Shown piece after piece: positions 43,791 through 50,688 of a DNA stretch of 50,688 nucleotides. How positions within the stretch are numbered: the first letter of the stretch is position 1; every line of letters starts with the position of its first letter. The notes beneath the pieces were generated by a model. It was not told the origin of the DNA. It did not search any database and saw nothing but the letters and a program-made list of their open reading frames with translations. Both the position numbers and the translations under genes were made by a program. The DNA is from Bacteroidota bacterium (GTDB taxonomy: Bacteria > Bacteroidota > Bacteroidia > Flavobacteriales > Flavobacteriaceae), in the NCBI GenBank assembly GCA_027619415.1, contig JAQCFO010000011.1, positions 1-50,688 of the forward strand, in the 5' to 3' direction.

Positions 43791-44756
43791 ATGTTAAACA
43801 GAAGACAATTGAGAATCAAGGCTATGGAAGTGATATATGCTTTTGATAAGTCAATCGAAAAAGATGTCCCACATCAATTAAACTATTTTTTAAAATCCAA
43901 CAAGAATTTTTATAAACTTTACATTTTATCTCTGTCCCTTATTAAGAAATTATATTTTTTATCAATTGATTTGCACTCTAAGAATGAGAAAAAATTTTTA
44001 AAGAGTGATTCAGATATATCTTTAAAAAAATTCTCAAATAATTTAATATTAAAAAAAATATCATTTGATGAGGTTTTAACAGATCAGATTAAGTTATTAA
44101 AAATAAATTATTGGGAAACGTATCCTGAGCACATTGATTCATTATGGAAAAAAATTATTGAAAGCAGTCTAATAGATGATTATTCAAATGATTCTAAGAA
44201 TACTTTTGAAGAAGACAAAGTGTTTGTTGTTAATTTATTTAAAAAAATAATAGCTCCAAACTCTAAATTATTTGAATTTTATGAAGACATGGAGATATCA
44301 TGGGCTAACGACTATCCCTTAATAAACACCTTAGTTTTAAACTCATTAAAAAAAATCAAAATTAGATCTAGAATTTCTTTCGTAATGAAAAGACTCTATA
44401 AAAATGATGAAGATGCTGATTTTGGTGTTAAAATAATAAAAGCTGTTATTGACAACAAGGAAATGCTCCAAGATGAAATAGGGAAAATAACCCCTAACTG
44501 GGATAACGAAAGAATAGCTCAAATTGATTTAATTCTTCTTCAAATGTGCTTGTCAGAATTTTTATTTTTTGATTCAATCCCAATTAAAGTTTCGATAAAT
44601 GAATATTTAGAAATAGCTAAAGAATATTCCAGTAATAAAAGCAATATCTTTATTAACGGAATCATGGATACTCTTTCGAAGCAATTAGACAAGGATAAAA
44701 GGATAAATAAAAACAAGAGAGGTTTACAATTATTTACTATTTTTGATGAGATATAA
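43791..44756 (+). CDS. nusB: transcription antitermination factor NusB, long form
   Basis: A 321-residue protein that binds boxA RNA with NusE (S10) to keep polymerase running through rRNA operons. It starts with the family motif MLNRRQLRIKAMEVIYAF, and the C-terminal NusB core has ERIAQIDLILLQMCLSEFL and PIKVSINEYLEIAKEYSS followed by FINGIMDTL. An extra, charged insertion of about 150 residues separates the two parts, so it is twice the length of E. coli NusB, as usual in Bacteroidota. It begins the run nusB-DUF1573-yajC-pyrD. A 16S gene with a boxA-like leader is at the window end. Confidence 0.93.
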   Translation: MLNRRQLRIKAMEVIYAFDKSIEKDVPHQLNYFLKSNKNFYKLYILSLSLIKKLYFLSIDLHSKNEKKFLKSDSDISLKKFSNNLILKKISFDEVLTDQIKLLKINYWETYPEHIDSLWKKIIESSLIDDYSNDSKNTFEEDKVFVVNLFKKIIAPNSKLFEFYEDMEISWANDYPLINTLVLNSLKKIKIRSRISFVMKRLYKNDEDADFGVKIIKAVIDNKEMLQDEIGKITPNWDNERIAQIDLILLQMCLSEFLFFDSIPIKVSINEYLEIAKEYSSNKSNIFINGIMDTLSKQLDKDKRINKNKRGLQLFTIFDEI

Positions 44757-44765
44757 AATTAAATT

Positions 44766-45248
44766 ATGAAAATTAAACAAAATTCCATTAGACTTCTATT
44801 TACTAGTTTCTTATTAGCTTTTACAATTGCATTCTTTTTAACGTCATGTAATTCTGATCCATCGAAAAAAATAAAAGATGAAAATATAAAATCAACAACA
44901 GAAAGAATTAATAATAGCGTGGAACTTGCTGAAATAGAGTTTAATAAACTTAGTCATGATTTTGGTGAAATTTCTGATGGAGATATAGTTGAGACATCAT
45001 TTTTATTTACCAATGTTGGGTCATCAAATTTAATAATTTCAAACGCTTCTGGTAGTTGTGGTTGTACTATTCCAGAATATCCAAAAGATCAACCGATTAA
45101 GCCAGGTGAATCAGGAGTTATAAAAGTGAAATTCGATTCTTCTAACAAACCTGGTTTGCAAAGAAAAACAGTTACTTTAGTTACAAACACCGCTAAAGGA
45201 AAGCAATTGTTAAATATTAATGCTATAGTAACCCCTAAATCAAACTAA
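44766..45248 (+). CDS. DUF1573 domain lipoprotein
   Basis: A 160-residue exported protein. The signal peptide ends in a lipobox (FFLTSCNSD), so Cys is probably acylated and the protein anchored to a membrane. The mature part is one immunoglobulin-like DUF1573 domain with HDFGEISDGDIVETSFLFTN, a GSCGCTIPEYP cysteine motif and KVKFDSSNKPGLQ. Function is unknown; the family is abundant in Bacteroidota. It lies between nusB and yajC, 1 base before yajC. Confidence 0.88.
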   Translation: MKIKQNSIRLLFTSFLLAFTIAFFLTSCNSDPSKKIKDENIKSTTERINNSVELAEIEFNKLSHDFGEISDGDIVETSFLFTNVGSSNLIISNASGSCGCTIPEYPKDQPIKPGESGVIKVKFDSSNKPGLQRKTVTLVTNTAKGKQLLNINAIVTPKSN

Positions 45249-45249
45249 T

Positions 45250-45519
45250 ATGGATGTAATTCCTTTATTACTTTTTACAGGTGCCATTTTTTTTCTTATG
45301 ATTTTGGGGCCAATGAGAAAGCAAAAAAAAGAAAAAACTTTTTTAACATCGTTAAAAATAGGTGATAGAGTAGTTACCAAAAGCGGACTTCATGGTAAAA
45401 TTGTTGAAATAAAAGAAGGTAGTGATACCTGTATTTTAGAGACTATGGCAGGTAAAATTAGATATGAAATTTCGGCTGTCTCTCACGAAATGAGTATAAA
45501 AATCAATAAAAAGAAGTAA
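45250..45519 (+). CDS. yajC: preprotein translocase accessory subunit YajC
   Basis: An 89-residue single-span inner membrane protein that associates with SecDF. One N-terminal helix (PLLLFTGAIFFLMILGPMR) is followed by QKKEKTFLTSLKIGDRVVTKSGLHGKI, the family signature. Length is normal. It starts 1 base after the DUF1573 lipoprotein gene and is 26 bases from pyrD. Confidence 0.93.
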   Translation: MDVIPLLLFTGAIFFLMILGPMRKQKKEKTFLTSLKIGDRVVTKSGLHGKIVEIKEGSDTCILETMAGKIRYEISAVSHEMSIKINKKK

Positions 45520-45545
45520 CTATAAAGTATTTTTTAAAAACATAG

Positions 45546-46580
45546 ATGTATAAAAACCTGTTGAGACCAATATTTTTTTGTTTTGATGCGGAAAAAATAC
45601 ATGACTTAACATTTCTTATTATAAAAATCTTTAGTAAAATTCCTTTTTTATTTTCTTTTATTAATACTTTTTATAAAGTAAATCATCCAAAATTAGAAAC
45701 TAACTTATTTGGAATTAAATTCCCTAATCCTGTGGGATTAGCGGCAGGTTTAGATAAAAATGCGAAACTTATTAATCAATTTTCTTCACTTGGTTTTGGT
45801 TTTATTGAAATTGGAACAGTAACTCCACTTGCTCAAAAAGGTAATTCTAAAAAAAGATTATTTAGGTTGGCTAATGATCAAGGAATCATTAACAGAATGG
45901 GCTTTAATAATGACGGGGTAGATACAGTTTTAAAAAGATTGAAGTGCAGAAATAATGTTATAGTGGGAGGGAATATTGGTAAAAATAAATCAACTGACAA
46001 TAAAGATGCGGTTTCAGATTACCTTATTTGTTTTGAAAAGTTATTTCCTTACGTGAATTATTTCGCTATAAATGTTAGTTCTCCTAATACAGAAAACTTA
46101 AGAGACCTTCAACATAAAGATAATTTACACTTACTTTTAAAAGCAATTCAAAAGAAGAATAGCACTTATCCTGAGCCTAAGCCTATTCTTTTAAAAATCG
46201 CACCAGATTTATCAAGTGATCAATTATTAGATATTATAGATGTAGTTAAAACAACCTCTATAGATGGCGTAATTGCAACAAATACTACTTTATCTAGGGA
46301 AGGTTTAAAGTCACCTGATGATTTGATAAATCAAAAAGGAGGCTTAAGTGGAAGGCCACTTTGTGATAAATCAACTCAAGTTATTAAATTTTTGCACGAA
46401 AAAAGTAACGGATCTTTTCCTATTATTGGAGTAGGTGGTATAATGAACTCTGAAGATGCACTAGATAAAATAAAAGCTGGAGCCAGCTTAATTCAGCTAT
46501 ATACTGGATTTGTTTATAGTGGACCAGGATTAGTTAAGCAAATAAATCAATCAATACTTAGTTATAGGTTGAATCAGTAG
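45546..46580 (+). CDS. pyrD: dihydroorotate dehydrogenase, class 2 (quinone)
   Basis: A 344-residue membrane-associated flavoprotein that oxidises dihydroorotate to orotate and passes electrons to quinone. The N-terminal amphipathic helices ([22 protein letters not shown]) mark class 2. [31 protein letters not shown], the [14 protein letters not shown] catalytic serine loop, and [28 protein letters not shown] follow. It supplies orotate for the route that ends at pyrF (7.6 kb). Confidence 0.95.
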   Translation: MYKNLLRPIFFCFDAEKIHDLTFLIIKIFSKIPFLFSFINTFYKVNHPKLETNLFGIKFPNPVGLAAGLDKNAKLINQFSSLGFGFIEIGTVTPLAQKGNSKKRLFRLANDQGIINRMGFNNDGVDTVLKRLKCRNNVIVGGNIGKNKSTDNKDAVSDYLICFEKLFPYVNYFAINVSSPNTENLRDLQHKDNLHLLLKAIQKKNSTYPEPKPILLKIAPDLSSDQLLDIIDVVKTTSIDGVIATNTTLSREGLKSPDDLINQKGGLSGRPLCDKSTQVIKFLHEKSNGSFPIIGVGGIMNSEDALDKIKAGASLIQLYTGFVYSGPGLVKQINQSILSYRLNQ

Positions 46581-46616
46581 TTGATTTTTTTTATATTTAG
46601 ATCAAATACTTAAAGT

Positions 46617-48524
46617 TTGGAAAATATTAATAAACTCATAGCTCGGTCATCAAAAGATTATAACAAATTTTATAATCAAAGTGTCTCGAATCCTGAATCT
46701 TTTTGGAATAAAATTGCTTCCACTTTTAAATGGAAGAGTAAATGGAATAGAGTTTTAGATTTTGATTTTAGCAAGCCAGAATTTAAATGGTTTGTTAATG
46801 GCAAACTTAATATTACTGAGAATTGTCTTGATCGTCATTTAATTGATAAACCAGATCAAACAGCTATTTTATTTGAGCCTAATGATCCTAATGAATCTAC
46901 TCAGAAAATTTCATATAAAGAATTACACCATAGAGTGTCACGATTTTCTAATGTTTTAAAAAATAATAATATTAATAAAGGAGATAGAGTTTGTATTTAT
47001 ATGCCTATGGTCCCTGAATTGACAATAGCTGTTTTAGCATGCGCTAGAATTGGGGCAGTCCATTCTGTTGTTTTTGCTGGATTTTCAGCTACTGCTTTAG
47101 CCGCAAGAATTAATGATTCCGAATGTAAAATGTTATTAACTGCTGATGGAAGTTTTAGAGGAGATAAAACAATTGCTTTAAAAGAAATTGCTGATGATGC
47201 TTTGAAAAATTGCGTTAGTATAGAAACTACTATAGTTTTAAAAAGGACAGGACAACAGGTTTTGATGAATAGAAATGAAAAGTGGTGGCATGATGAGATT
47301 CTGAAAGTTGATAGTTATTGTGAAGCTACTGTAATGGATTCAGAAGATATGTTGTTTATTTTGTATACATCTGGTTCAACAGGAAAGCCAAAAGGAATGG
47401 TTCATTCTTGCGGAGGTTACATGGTTTATACTGCTTACACTTTTTTAAATGTATTTCAGTATAATCCAGGAGATATATATTGGTGTACAGCTGATATTGG
47501 GTGGATCACGGGTCATAGTTACATAGTATACGGACCTTTGCTTTCAGGAGCAACTTCAGTGATGTTTGAAGGTGTTCCCTCATATCCTGAATTTGACAGG
47601 TTTTGGAAAATATGTGAAAAACATAAAATAACACACTTTTATACAGCTCCTACAGCTATAAGAGCATTGGCAAAACACCCCGTCTCGTTAGTTGAAAACT
47701 CTGACTTATCCTCTTTGAAAGTTTTAGGATCTGTTGGTGAACCTATTAATGAAGAAGCATGGAACTGGTATAATGATAATATAGGGAATAATAAATGTCC
47801 TATAGTTGATACTTGGTGGCAAACTGAAACAGGTGGTATAATGTTGTCTTCTTTAGCTGGAGTAACAAAACAGAAACCGACTTATGCAACTAAGCCTATG
47901 ATAGGAATTCAGCCTGTTTTATTGGATTCAGAAGGTAATGAACTAAGTGGATTTGATAAAGAAGGTGTGTTAGCTATAAAATTTCCATGGCCATCAATTG
48001 CTAGAACAATTTACGGTGATCATGATAGATATAAAAATGTATATTTCTCTGCTTATCCTGGGTATTATTTTCCTGGTGATGGCGCTTTAATTGATAGTGA
48101 AGGAAATTTTAGAATAACAGGTAGGGTTGATGATGTGGTTATAGTTTCTGGACATAATTTAGGTACTGCTCCAATTGAAGATGCAATTAATTCACATCCA
48201 ATTGTAGCCGAAAGTGCAGTTATTGGGTATCCTCATGAAATAAAAGGGAATGCTTTAAGAGCTTTCGTTATATTAAATAATGAAACACCTAGTAAGGGAA
48301 TTGTAAATGAGATTAAAAATTTAGTTTCAAAAACAATAGGACCTATAGCTAAACCTGATATCATTCAAATTGTTCCAGGTCTTCCTAAAACTAGAAGTGG
48401 AAAAATTATGAGAAGGATTTTAAGAAAAATTGCTTCTAATGACATCGATAATATAGGAGATGTTTCTACTCTTTTAAATCCAGAAGTTGTTCATCAAATC
48501 ATTTTAGGTTCAAAAAATATTTAA
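46617..48524 (+). CDS. acs: acetyl-CoA synthetase
   Basis: A 635-residue AMP-forming enzyme converting acetate, ATP and CoA to acetyl-CoA in the cytosol. The adenylation loop is YTSGSTGKPKGMVH, the acetate pocket lies around WWQTETGGIM, and the C-terminal catalytic lysine is in PKTRSGKIMRRILRK, the site deacetylated by CobB in other bacteria. No Met codon lies near the conserved N-terminus (NPESFWNKIA), so TTG at 46617 is the start. Its stop shares TTAA with the convergent M42 peptidase. Together with kbl it feeds the acetyl-CoA pool. Confidence 0.95.
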   Translation: MENINKLIARSSKDYNKFYNQSVSNPESFWNKIASTFKWKSKWNRVLDFDFSKPEFKWFVNGKLNITENCLDRHLIDKPDQTAILFEPNDPNESTQKISYKELHHRVSRFSNVLKNNNINKGDRVCIYMPMVPELTIAVLACARIGAVHSVVFAGFSATALAARINDSECKMLLTADGSFRGDKTIALKEIADDALKNCVSIETTIVLKRTGQQVLMNRNEKWWHDEILKVDSYCEATVMDSEDMLFILYTSGSTGKPKGMVHSCGGYMVYTAYTFLNVFQYNPGDIYWCTADIGWITGHSYIVYGPLLSGATSVMFEGVPSYPEFDRFWKICEKHKITHFYTAPTAIRALAKHPVSLVENSDLSSLKVLGSVGEPINEEAWNWYNDNIGNNKCPIVDTWWQTETGGIMLSSLAGVTKQKPTYATKPMIGIQPVLLDSEGNELSGFDKEGVLAIKFPWPSIARTIYGDHDRYKNVYFSAYPGYYFPGDGALIDSEGNFRITGRVDDVVIVSGHNLGTAPIEDAINSHPIVAESAVIGYPHEIKGNALRAFVILNNETPSKGIVNEIKNLVSKTIGPIAKPDIIQIVPGLPKTRSGKIMRRILRKIASNDIDNIGDVSTLLNPEVVHQIILGSKNI

Positions 48525-49609
48525 TCAAAATAACTAAAATTTTCACCTGGCTTGATTGTTAATAAGGTTTCATAGATTAGTTTTATTACATTTTCTACAT
48601 CATCTTTTTGAACCATTTCAACTGTTGTGTGCATATATCTTAATGGTAAAGAAATTAAAGCAGAGGCAACACCACCATTGCTGTAAGCAAATGCATCTGT
48701 ATCAGTTCCTGTGCTTCTTGAAGAAGCATGCCTTTGAAAAGGAATTTTATTTGATTCAGCAGTTTCTATTATTCTTTCTCTAAATTTATTTTGAATGGCT
48801 GGAGCATATGAAATTACTGGCCCTGAGCCTATTGTGTTGTCTCCTTGAGATTTTTTATCAATCATTGGAGTAGATGTATCATGACAAACATCAGTAACAA
48901 TAGCTAGATTAGGTTTAATTCTTTGAGTAATCATTTCAGCCCCTCTTAATCCAATTTCTTCTTGAACAGAATTGGTTATATATAAACCGAAAGGAAGTTT
49001 TTTCTTGTTTTCGTGTAATAACCTTGCTACTTCTGCAATCATAAATCCTCCTGCTCTATTGTCTAGAGCTCTACAAACAAATTTATCTTCATTAAGTATA
49101 TGAAATTTATCAGGATAGGTAATCACACAACCTACATGAACCCCCATTTTTAGAACTTCTTTTTTGTCTTTAGCACCAATATCAATAAAAATTGTATCCA
49201 TGCTAGGTTGTTCTTCTTTGCCTGGTTTTCTAGTGTGTATAGCTGGCCAACCAAACACACCTTTTACTAAACCTTTTTTTGTATGTATGTCTACCCATTT
49301 TGAAGGAGCGATTTGATGATCACTTCCTCCGTTTCTAATTACATATATAAGACCCTTATCATTAATATAATTAACATACCAGGATATTTCATCTGAATGA
49401 CCTTCAATTACAACCTTGAACTTAGCGTCAGGGTTAATTACACCAACAGCAGTACCATAAGTATCCGTTATAAATTCGTCAACGTATGGTTTTAAGTAAT
49501 TCATCCATATTTTTTGACCTTCCCATTCGTATCCGGTTGGTGATGGATTATTTAAGTATTTTTCTAAAAAGTCTATTGATTTTTTATTAAGTATTTTTTT
49601 TGTTGCCAT
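48521..49609 (-). CDS. M42 family metallopeptidase (glutamyl aminopeptidase-like)
   Basis: A 362-residue cytosolic aminopeptidase of the PepA/TET type, which forms large tetrahedral particles in relatives. Two metal sites are visible: GHSDEISW (His, Asp), CRALDNRAGG (Asp), the catalytic Glu pair in QEEIGLRG, TDVCHDT (Asp) and RYMHTTVE (His). I placed the start at 49609, where MATKKILNKKSIDF matches the family; the longer frame back to 49735 adds an atypical stretch that overlaps the divergent DUF4294 gene. It trims peptides, complementing the exported M28 and M14 enzymes. Confidence 0.92.
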   Translation of the reverse strand: MATKKILNKKSIDFLEKYLNNPSPTGYEWEGQKIWMNYLKPYVDEFITDTYGTAVGVINPDAKFKVVIEGHSDEISWYVNYINDKGLIYVIRNGGSDHQIAPSKWVDIHTKKGLVKGVFGWPAIHTRKPGKEEQPSMDTIFIDIGAKDKKEVLKMGVHVGCVITYPDKFHILNEDKFVCRALDNRAGGFMIAEVARLLHENKKKLPFGLYITNSVQEEIGLRGAEMITQRIKPNLAIVTDVCHDTSTPMIDKKSQGDNTIGSGPVISYAPAIQNKFRERIIETAESNKIPFQRHASSRSTGTDTDAFAYSNGGVASALISLPLRYMHTTVEMVQKDDVENVIKLIYETLLTIKPGENFSYFD

Positions 49610-49658
49610 TGTAAATAATTTGATTTCAAAAATACATAAATACTTAAATATATTGCTG

Positions 49659-49666
49659 TAATTTTG
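49659..49666 (+). promoter_or_regulatory. candidate -7 box immediately before the DUF4294 gene
   Basis: TAATTTTG is an exact TAnnTTTG ending 4 bases before the ATG at 49671. If used, the mRNA would be nearly leaderless. On the opposite strand TATTTTTG (49634-49627) could serve the M42 peptidase. Confidence 0.3.
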
Positions 49667-49670
49667 AAAA

Positions 49671-50288
49671 ATGCGACATAAGTTTCTTTTGATCTCTATA
49701 TTTTGGTGTTTGTTTTCATACTCACAAGAAAACACATATAAAGAATTAGATATATATATTTTGATTAAAGGGGACTCTATAGCTTCTAAATCAATCGATT
49801 TAAAAGAAGTAACTGTTTATCCCTCGCTTGATTTTAAAAATTATAAAGACAAGCTAAAATATTATACTATTAAAAGAAAGACCTTAAAAGTTTATCCTTA
49901 TGCTGTTTTGGCATCACAAAGATTAACGGAATTAAACAAAAGACTTCCTTTGATTAAGTCAAGAGCAAAAAAAAAAAAATATACTAAGGTTGTAGAAAAA
50001 TTTATTGAAAAAGAATTTTCAGATGAATTAAAAAAATTAACTAGAACAGAAGGTCAGATATTAGTTAAGTTAATTCATAGAGAAACAGGTGAAACGGTAT
50101 ATAATCAGATAAAAAAACTAAGAAATGGATTTAGAGCCTTCTCTTATAGTTCTTTAGCTAAACTTTTTGATATTTCATTGAAAAATGAATACAACTCCAT
50201 TAATATTGAAGAAGACGCAATTATTGAAGACGTTATTAAAAGAGCTTATGCAGATAAGTCTATTAAACTCTCTTTAAAAAATGATTAA
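49671..50288 (+). CDS. DUF4294 exported protein
   Basis: A 205-residue protein with a signal peptide (MRHKFLLISIFWCLFSYSQ). The mature part has IDLKEVTVYPSLDFKNYKDKLKYY-type text, KVYPYAVLAS, a basic middle (SRAKKKKYTKVVEKF) and the GQILVKLIHRETGETVYN segment, which I recognise as DUF4294, a Bacteroidota family of unknown function. It lies just upstream of the rRNA operon and diverges from the M42 gene. No terminator is evident between its stop and the rRNA promoter 76 bases further on. Confidence 0.87.
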   Translation: MRHKFLLISIFWCLFSYSQENTYKELDIYILIKGDSIASKSIDLKEVTVYPSLDFKNYKDKLKYYTIKRKTLKVYPYAVLASQRLTELNKRLPLIKSRAKKKKYTKVVEKFIEKEFSDELKKLTRTEGQILVKLIHRETGETVYNQIKKLRNGFRAFSYSSLAKLFDISLKNEYNSINIEEDAIIEDVIKRAYADKSIKLSLKND

Positions 50289-50363
50289 ATTAACTTTTTT
50301 TCGAATAGTTATATGAGGAAAATCAATGTTTTTAATAAATATTCTATTTTTTTATAATTAAAG

Positions 50364-50394
50364 TTTGTGGGATTCAAAAAGCAGTGTATATTTG
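50364..50394 (+). promoter_or_regulatory. rRNA operon promoter
   Basis: TTTG (50364-50367), exactly 19 bases, then TATATTTG (50387-50394): a perfect Bacteroidota sigma consensus. Transcription would begin near 50400, about 147 bases before the mature 16S end. Confidence 0.82.
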
Positions 50395-50424
50395 CAACCG
50401 CGTTACAAAAGAAGTATCGCTAAA

Positions 50425-50441
50425 GTTCATTGAAAATATTG
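50425..50441 (+). promoter_or_regulatory. boxA-like element in the 16S leader
   Basis: GTTCATTGAAAATATTG resembles the sequence I recall before 23S rRNA in Bacteroidota spacers (GTTCATTGACATATTGG). It is a plausible NusB/S10 antitermination or processing site. This is an inference from memory. Confidence 0.4.
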
Positions 50442-50546
50442 AGATAGACAGCGTAAAATTATGTTTACATAATTTAGAATTAAGTAAGACCCATTTTGAG
50501 TACAATTCCATTTCGAATTCAAGTTGTTAAAATTATTTAAAGTTTT

Positions 50547-50688
50547 ACAATGAAGAGTTTGATCCTGGCTCAGGATGAACGCTAGCGGCAGGCCTAATAC
50601 ATGCAAGTCGAACGGTAACATTGGTGCTTGCACCAGATGACGAGTGGCGCACGGGTGAGTAACGCGTATGCAATCTACCTTTTACTAG
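50547..50688 (+). rRNA. rrs: 16S ribosomal RNA, 5' part
   Basis: The first about 142 bases of 16S rRNA, cut by the window end. The universal TGAAGAGTTTGATCCTGGCT starts at 50551, followed by the AACGCTAGCGGCAGGCCTAA and ACATGCAAGTCGAACGG stretches of Bacteroidota type, a short helix in V1, and GGCGCACGGGTGAGTAACGC. The 5' end is set by alignment to the E. coli start (5 bases before GAAGAG) and may be off by a base or two. The GCGTATGCAATCTACC stretch is of flavobacterial type. Confidence 0.97.

Noticed and set aside
49610-49735. N-terminal extension of the M42 peptidase
   Set aside because: The extra 42 residues are unlike the family, overlap the divergent DUF4294 start, and MATKK at 49609 fits better.
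50427-50633. 68-residue minus-strand frame
   Set aside because: It runs across the 16S leader and the 16S gene itself, so it is not coding.

Overview
This window looks like a piece of chromosome from a low-GC marine flavobacterium (Bacteroidota, Flavobacteriia). The composition is strongly AT-rich. Many gaps before genes carry the Bacteroidota promoter form (TTTG or TTG, about 19 bases, then TAnnTTTG). Several proteins are the versions I associate with this group: GSII-type glutamine synthetase, long NusB, the 1120-residue SecA, the PUR-type DUF3276 protein, DUF2452, DUF2795 and DUF4294 proteins, and a DnaJ with a halved zinc finger. The window ends about 140 bases into a 16S rRNA gene whose 5' sequence is of flavobacterial type. 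No CRISPR array, insertion sequence, prophage, tRNA or integration scar was seen. No stretch longer than 300 bases lacks a gene.

Layout. 1-5.3 kb: DUF2452 protein, a divergent threonine-degradation pair (epimerase-type dehydrogenase and kbl), a 50-residue gene, a Ca2+/Na+ antiporter and GSII glutamine synthetase. 5.3-9.2 kb: purM, prfA, pyrF and an alpha/beta hydrolase in one direction. 9.2-13.1 kb, minus strand: a nitrogen cluster of TorF-like porin, PII protein and ammonium transporter, followed by an exported amidohydrolase. A terminator-like hairpin lies inside the amidohydrolase signal-peptide codons. 13.3-16.3 kb: a small membrane protein coupled to crcB, a MazG-like protein, ilvE and a TIGR01777 epimerase. 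16.3-23.9 kb, plus strand: grpE-dnaJ, then MscS channel, sigma-54-type response regulator, M28 peptidase, PAP2 phosphatase and LTA-synthase-like sulfatase-fold enzyme. 23.9-30.9 kb, minus strand: lnt, DUF2795 protein, secA, a glycosyltransferase and msrA. 31-38 kb: pssA, lptB/tatC/kdsD, recQ, a cyclophilin-FKBP fusion and a thioredoxin-fold protein. 38-50.3 kb: fatty acid hydroxylase, M14 peptidase, PUR protein, ABC exporter, nusB, DUF1573 lipoprotein, yajC, pyrD, acs, M42 peptidase and a DUF4294 protein. 50.36 kb to the end: rRNA promoter, leader and 16S start.

Most genes are housekeeping: envelope building (lnt, lptB, tatC, secA, yajC, pssA, kdsD, LTA-synthase-like), nitrogen assimilation (amt, PII, GSII), nucleotide synthesis (purM, pyrF, pyrD), proteostasis (grpE, dnaJ, immunophilin, msrA) and peptide scavenging (M28, M14, M42). 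Packing is very tight. Four convergent pairs share one TTAA as their two nested stop codons. I did not find a clearly new multi-gene system. The observations most worth checking are the terminator hairpin inside the amidohydrolase, the PII protein with an altered ligand loop, the response regulator with GAFTSA and no DNA-binding domain, the crcB-coupled small membrane protein, and the 50-residue gene near kbl.
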